Shown here piece by piece: positions 63,001-64,000 of a stretch of DNA of 64,000 nucleotides (positions are counted from its first letter, which is position 1; the number at the start of each line of letters is the position of its first letter). The notes under the pieces are model-generated. The model had not been told where the DNA came from. It searched no databases and worked only from the letters and a program-made list of their open reading frames with translations. Source of the DNA: Marthasterias glacialis (Eukaryota; Echinodermata; Asteroidea; Forcipulatida; Asteriidae); contig OU452232.1 of assembly GCA_911728455.2 (NCBI GenBank), positions 7,157,227-7,221,226 of the forward strand. The letters are read 5' to 3'. The position numbers and the translations under genes are program-made.

Positions 63001-63570
63001 TTCTTGGAACAAAAGGACAAAGGTCTATAATCGGGGATTACACAAAAGCCGCCTCTCCAATGGCCACAAAGAAACGAGTAAATGCTGAAAGATGAACAAG
63101 TCTTTCCATTCTGTTTCTGCTTCTTACCTTTGAGGACGGCTCTTCATAAATGATCTTCTCCTCTCCATTTTCATCTTTGACTTTCCTTGAAAAATTCTTG
63201 CCCTCGATAAAATCGTTGTAGCAGGTAAAGAAACAGATGGGGCCAACCAGCAAGCCCTGGGGACAGAAGATGTAGCTCCAAAACTCCAGGAATCTGGGAT
63301 ATCTCCTGATGGAGGGAGGAAACGGCCGAATATGTATACTTTATTAAGATAGAATATAAATGCCAACGAGCATGTATAGTAATGTGTCGGCCAAGACTTG
63401 CCACACGAAGGCACACCTTCATAACCAAAGTTTAAATCTAAAGCTAAATTCAAGATAAGTATCTAATTTGTTATTTGTTGTATTGCATGATTTGCTTACA
63501 AAAACTTCATCCTACCTGACAACCAATTCTTTCTGAAGCTTGGTCAAGCTGGTCTCATCTTTTGTAAAGC
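53833..63570 (-). CDS. MBOAT2: Lysophospholipid acyltransferase MBOAT1/2-like, 8 C-terminal exons
   Basis: MBOAT1/2 enzymes of the ER membrane transfer acyl-CoA chains (preferring oleoyl) to lysophospholipids in the Lands cycle. Exons in coding order: 63570-63516, 63305-63128, 62468-62378, 60932-60834, 60177-60074, 57992-57795, 55842-55691, 54046-53833. All have GT-AG borders and every phase joins. The 363 codons match human MBOAT2 from the TPLQKKLAVRR region to the C-terminus. Landmarks are LLVGPICFFTCYNDFIEGK, ADAINNAAGMGFSGYDKNGN, catalytic-region Asn in GNWNIHCAKWLKFVCY, catalytic His in SAVWHGFYPGY, and STQLKLFYDVITWACTY. Several segments are hydrophobic, as in multipass MBOATs. The tail is hydrophilic and Lys/His-rich, and lacks an obvious retrieval motif. 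The first about 150 residues are beyond the right edge. No frame damage. Confidence 0.95.
55691..55842 (-). CDS. MBOAT2: MBOAT2-like exon (QLKLFYDVITWA)
   Basis: 152 nt. YFLSSTQLKLFYDVITWACT matches the human PSQLKLFYDVITWIVT; a hydrophobic segment follows. Confidence 0.95.
56130..56592. mobile_element. Compound element: TIR-bounded body plus long terminal palindrome
   Basis: Same layout as 12532-13093. The body opens TTTTATAACACACCTCT with a GATTGG head (CTTGATTGGCTGAAACACGG) and closes CTGAGGTGTTATAAAAC at about 56401-56417. A palindrome of about 180 bp follows (56412-56592), whose core GGCCTGTGAGTGACCAGGAG is perfectly inverted. It sits in the last but one MBOAT2-like intron. Confidence 0.8.
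57190..57300 (+). repeat. tRNA-Leu-derived SINE
   Basis: GTCGTGGCTGAGCAGTTAAG, then CAGACTCAAGCTC (CAA anticodon context of tRNA-Leu) and GGGTTTGAGTCGCGG. ACTTGCGTCCTGAAGCAAGA follows, as in SINE bodies. Confidence 0.8.
57590..57702 (-). repeat. tRNA-Leu-derived SINE, inverted copy
   Basis: The inverse of the 57190-57300 element, from CTTAAGGACACAAGTGTCAA to CTGCTCGGCCACT. The pair forms an inverted repeat within an intron, with a third SINE-type segment (57470-57560) between. Confidence 0.8.
57795..57992 (-). CDS. MBOAT2: MBOAT2-like catalytic exon (Asn and His)
   Basis: 198 nt, 66 codons, phase 0 at both ends. It carries TSMKMLIGNWNIHCAKWLK and LSAVWHGFYPGYFATFLS, the two conserved active-site regions of the superfamily. 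Confidence 0.97.
58321..58496. mobile_element. MITE with AATAGACCTTATGCACATGA termini
   Basis: The right end is the inverse (TGACGTCAATGCATAAGGTC) with two or three differences. 176 bp, no coding capacity. Related right ends occur at about 12510 and 44600. Confidence 0.88.
58766..58838 (+). repeat. tRNA-Thr-like SINE head
   Basis: GGCTGGATAGCTCAGTTGGT, ATGTAAA loop (TGT) and GGTCGCAGGTTCAAATCCCG. The acceptor stem pairs for most positions but the anticodon stem is weak, so it is more likely SINE-derived than a working tRNA. Confidence 0.7.
59186..59530. repeat. 116-bp minisatellite, three units
   Basis: ACAGTAGGAGGGTTGACTGT begins units at 59186, 59302 and 59418; the last is shorter and more diverged. 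Lies in an MBOAT2-like intron. Confidence 0.95.
59740..60059. mobile_element. GATTGG-headed element ending in a palindrome
   Basis: The head TTCTGATTGGTTGATCCATA resembles those at 12566 and 56150. The palindrome 59922-60059 has arms sharing GTGGAATAC.GAAAA and TGCATCTCA.ATCC in inverse. It stops 14 bp before the exon at 60074. Confidence 0.7.
60074..60177 (-). CDS. MBOAT2: MBOAT2-like exon (ADAINNAAGMGFSGYD)
   Basis: 104 nt. ADAINNAAGMGFSGYDKNGN is almost identical to the human segment ADAINNAAGFGFRGYDENGA. Confidence 0.97.
60215..60735 (+). repeat. Dispersed repeat, GGATTACACAAAA family, copy C
   Basis: The fullest copy: from CATTGGCTGTTACCTATGGC-type sequence through GAACAAAAGGACAAAGGTCT to CCGTAGTTGAATGACC. 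It lies in an MBOAT2-like intron. Confidence 0.85.
60834..60932 (-). CDS. MBOAT2: MBOAT2-like exon (KSKYFTAWVW)
   Basis: 99 nt. GYLLLSIEVAKSKYFTAWVW aligns with LYISLLAARPKYYFAWTL of human MBOAT2. Confidence 0.93.
60980..61456 (-). other. Coding-looking fragment within an MBOAT2-like intron
   Basis: On the minus strand an 87-codon frame (61456-61193) contains FKELQGRFQDIYVCNEDRHF and FELTRKWQEKQ. Its composition looks protein-like rather than random, but no family was recognised. A decayed transposable-element gene is possible. Near 61079-61110 a 15-bp palindrome (AGCATACATGGGTGC with its inverse) occurs. Confidence 0.3.
61943..62157. mobile_element. MITE with TTAAAGGGGCCGTGTTGTCA termini
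   Basis: The ends are inverted over 28 bp with two mismatches. Both outer ends read TTAA, which may be a target duplication or part of the TIR. 215 bp in an MBOAT2-like intron. Confidence 0.88.
62378..62468 (-). CDS. MBOAT2: MBOAT2-like membrane-segment exon
   Basis: 91 nt. WAVTTKLLFTVFCIIVLVKV forms a transmembrane helix, as at the equivalent place in MBOAT2. Donor GTAAGT. Confidence 0.88.
62600..63065 (+). repeat. Dispersed repeat, GGATTACACAAAA family, copy D
   Basis: Contains GACACAAAGAAACCC, AAAATGTCAAATTCACGC and GAACAAAAGGACAAAGGTCT in the family order, ending just before exon 63128. Confidence 0.85.
63128..63305 (-). CDS. MBOAT2: MBOAT2-like exon with LVGPICFFTCYNDFIEGK
   Basis: 178 nt. 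RYPRFLEFWSYIFCPQG then the conserved AGP/VGP...FIEG motif of MBOAT1/2 and a hydrophilic Glu/Lys-rich loop. Confidence 0.95.
63516..63570 (-). CDS. MBOAT2: MBOAT2-like exon (FTKDETSLTKLQKELVV)
   Basis: 55 nt; matches the KEEELTPLQKKLAVRR region of MBOAT2. Acceptor TTTGTTCAG, donor GTAGGA. Confidence 0.85.
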
Positions 63571-63734
63571 CTGAACAAAAAAAATAGAAAATGACAACTT
63601 ATCAAAATTACATGGAAATTAATTGACAAATAAATGGAAACATTTCAGAGTTTAGTGAAAACAAAAAGAGAATTTCACTTATGTTGATTAATTCAAGATC
63701 AAGGCTAATCAGATTTTACACTAACCTGTTGAAA

Positions 63735-64000
63735 CCGGGAATTTTTTTGTTTGTTTTTGTCCCGTCCCCCCCGGCAGGATTCTTTTGGCAGAACTGCTGG
63801 AATATTTTTTTCTTTGAAGGTACCACTGGCACAAAGAAACCCCGACTTTACAATGCCAAGAGAACACAGATTTTCTTTATTGTATCGTCCGTTTTGTTTC
63901 TCGCCCGAAAAAATGTCAGATTCACACAACACGATTTGCAAAACATCGGCCGCTACATACGGCATAGGAGTGGAACTAAACAGAGAACCATCACTCGATT
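63735..64000 (+). repeat. Dispersed repeat, GGATTACACAAAA family, copy E (cut by window edge)
   Basis: Starts with the TTTGTCCCGTCCCCCC and TTCTTTTGGCAGAA sequence also present in copy D and runs off the right edge. Confidence 0.8.

Noticed and set aside
1-64000. Retrovirus, LTR retrotransposon, Polinton or LINE coding region
   Set aside because: No reverse transcriptase, integrase, capsid or polymerase motif and no long terminal repeat pair was seen in any frame.

Overview
This is eukaryotic nuclear DNA from an animal. Coding sequence is sparse and split into short exons with GT-AG introns, and most of the window is intron and intergenic DNA filled with small transposons, SINEs, microsatellites and minisatellites. 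The recognisable proteins (a TASK-type K2P channel, an MBOAT1/2 acyltransferase, FAD synthase, an A1 aspartic protease) are general metazoan families. The repeat style (many MITEs, tRNA-headed SINEs, TTAGGG-type telomere units) suggests a marine invertebrate deuterostome, with an echinoderm such as a sea star or sea urchin most likely. That placement is inference; no search was possible.

Layout. 0-1.1 kb: first coding exon of a TASK-like potassium channel on the minus strand, continuing off the left edge. 1.1-13.2 kb: intergenic DNA with MITEs, a GAT-rich microsatellite and a compound TIR/hairpin element. 13.7-20 kb: a plus-strand candidate gene of unknown function in which a symmetric 96-nt exon is tandemly duplicated, and the terminal exon once more. 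19.6-22.5 kb: FAD synthase (FLAD1) exons lacking the central part of the protein, broken up by transposons. 27.6-30.9 kb: weakly supported exons around a large 82-bp minisatellite. 36.2-37.1 kb: a complete TTAA-flanked piggyBac-like MITE. 37.8-40.0 kb: three C-terminal exons of an A1 aspartic protease-like gene (minus) whose second catalytic DTG is absent. 40.2-40.9 kb: a long foldback repeat. 43.6-44.2 kb: an interstitial TTAGGG telomere-like array. 53.8-63.6 kb: eight phase-consistent exons of an MBOAT1/2 lysophospholipid acyltransferase (minus), N-terminus beyond the right edge, with introns full of repeats.

The genes are unrelated neighbours; no operon-like or pathway relationship is visible. 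The MBOAT2-like gene and the KCNK exon are firm. The FLAD1 and aspartic-protease assignments are firm as homology, but their functional state is doubtful. The most interesting features are the tandem exon array, a family of GATTGG-headed elements that end in long perfect palindromes, the telomere-like block, and the aspartic protease lacking its catalytic motif. I found no convincing retroviral or LTR element and no wholly new system.
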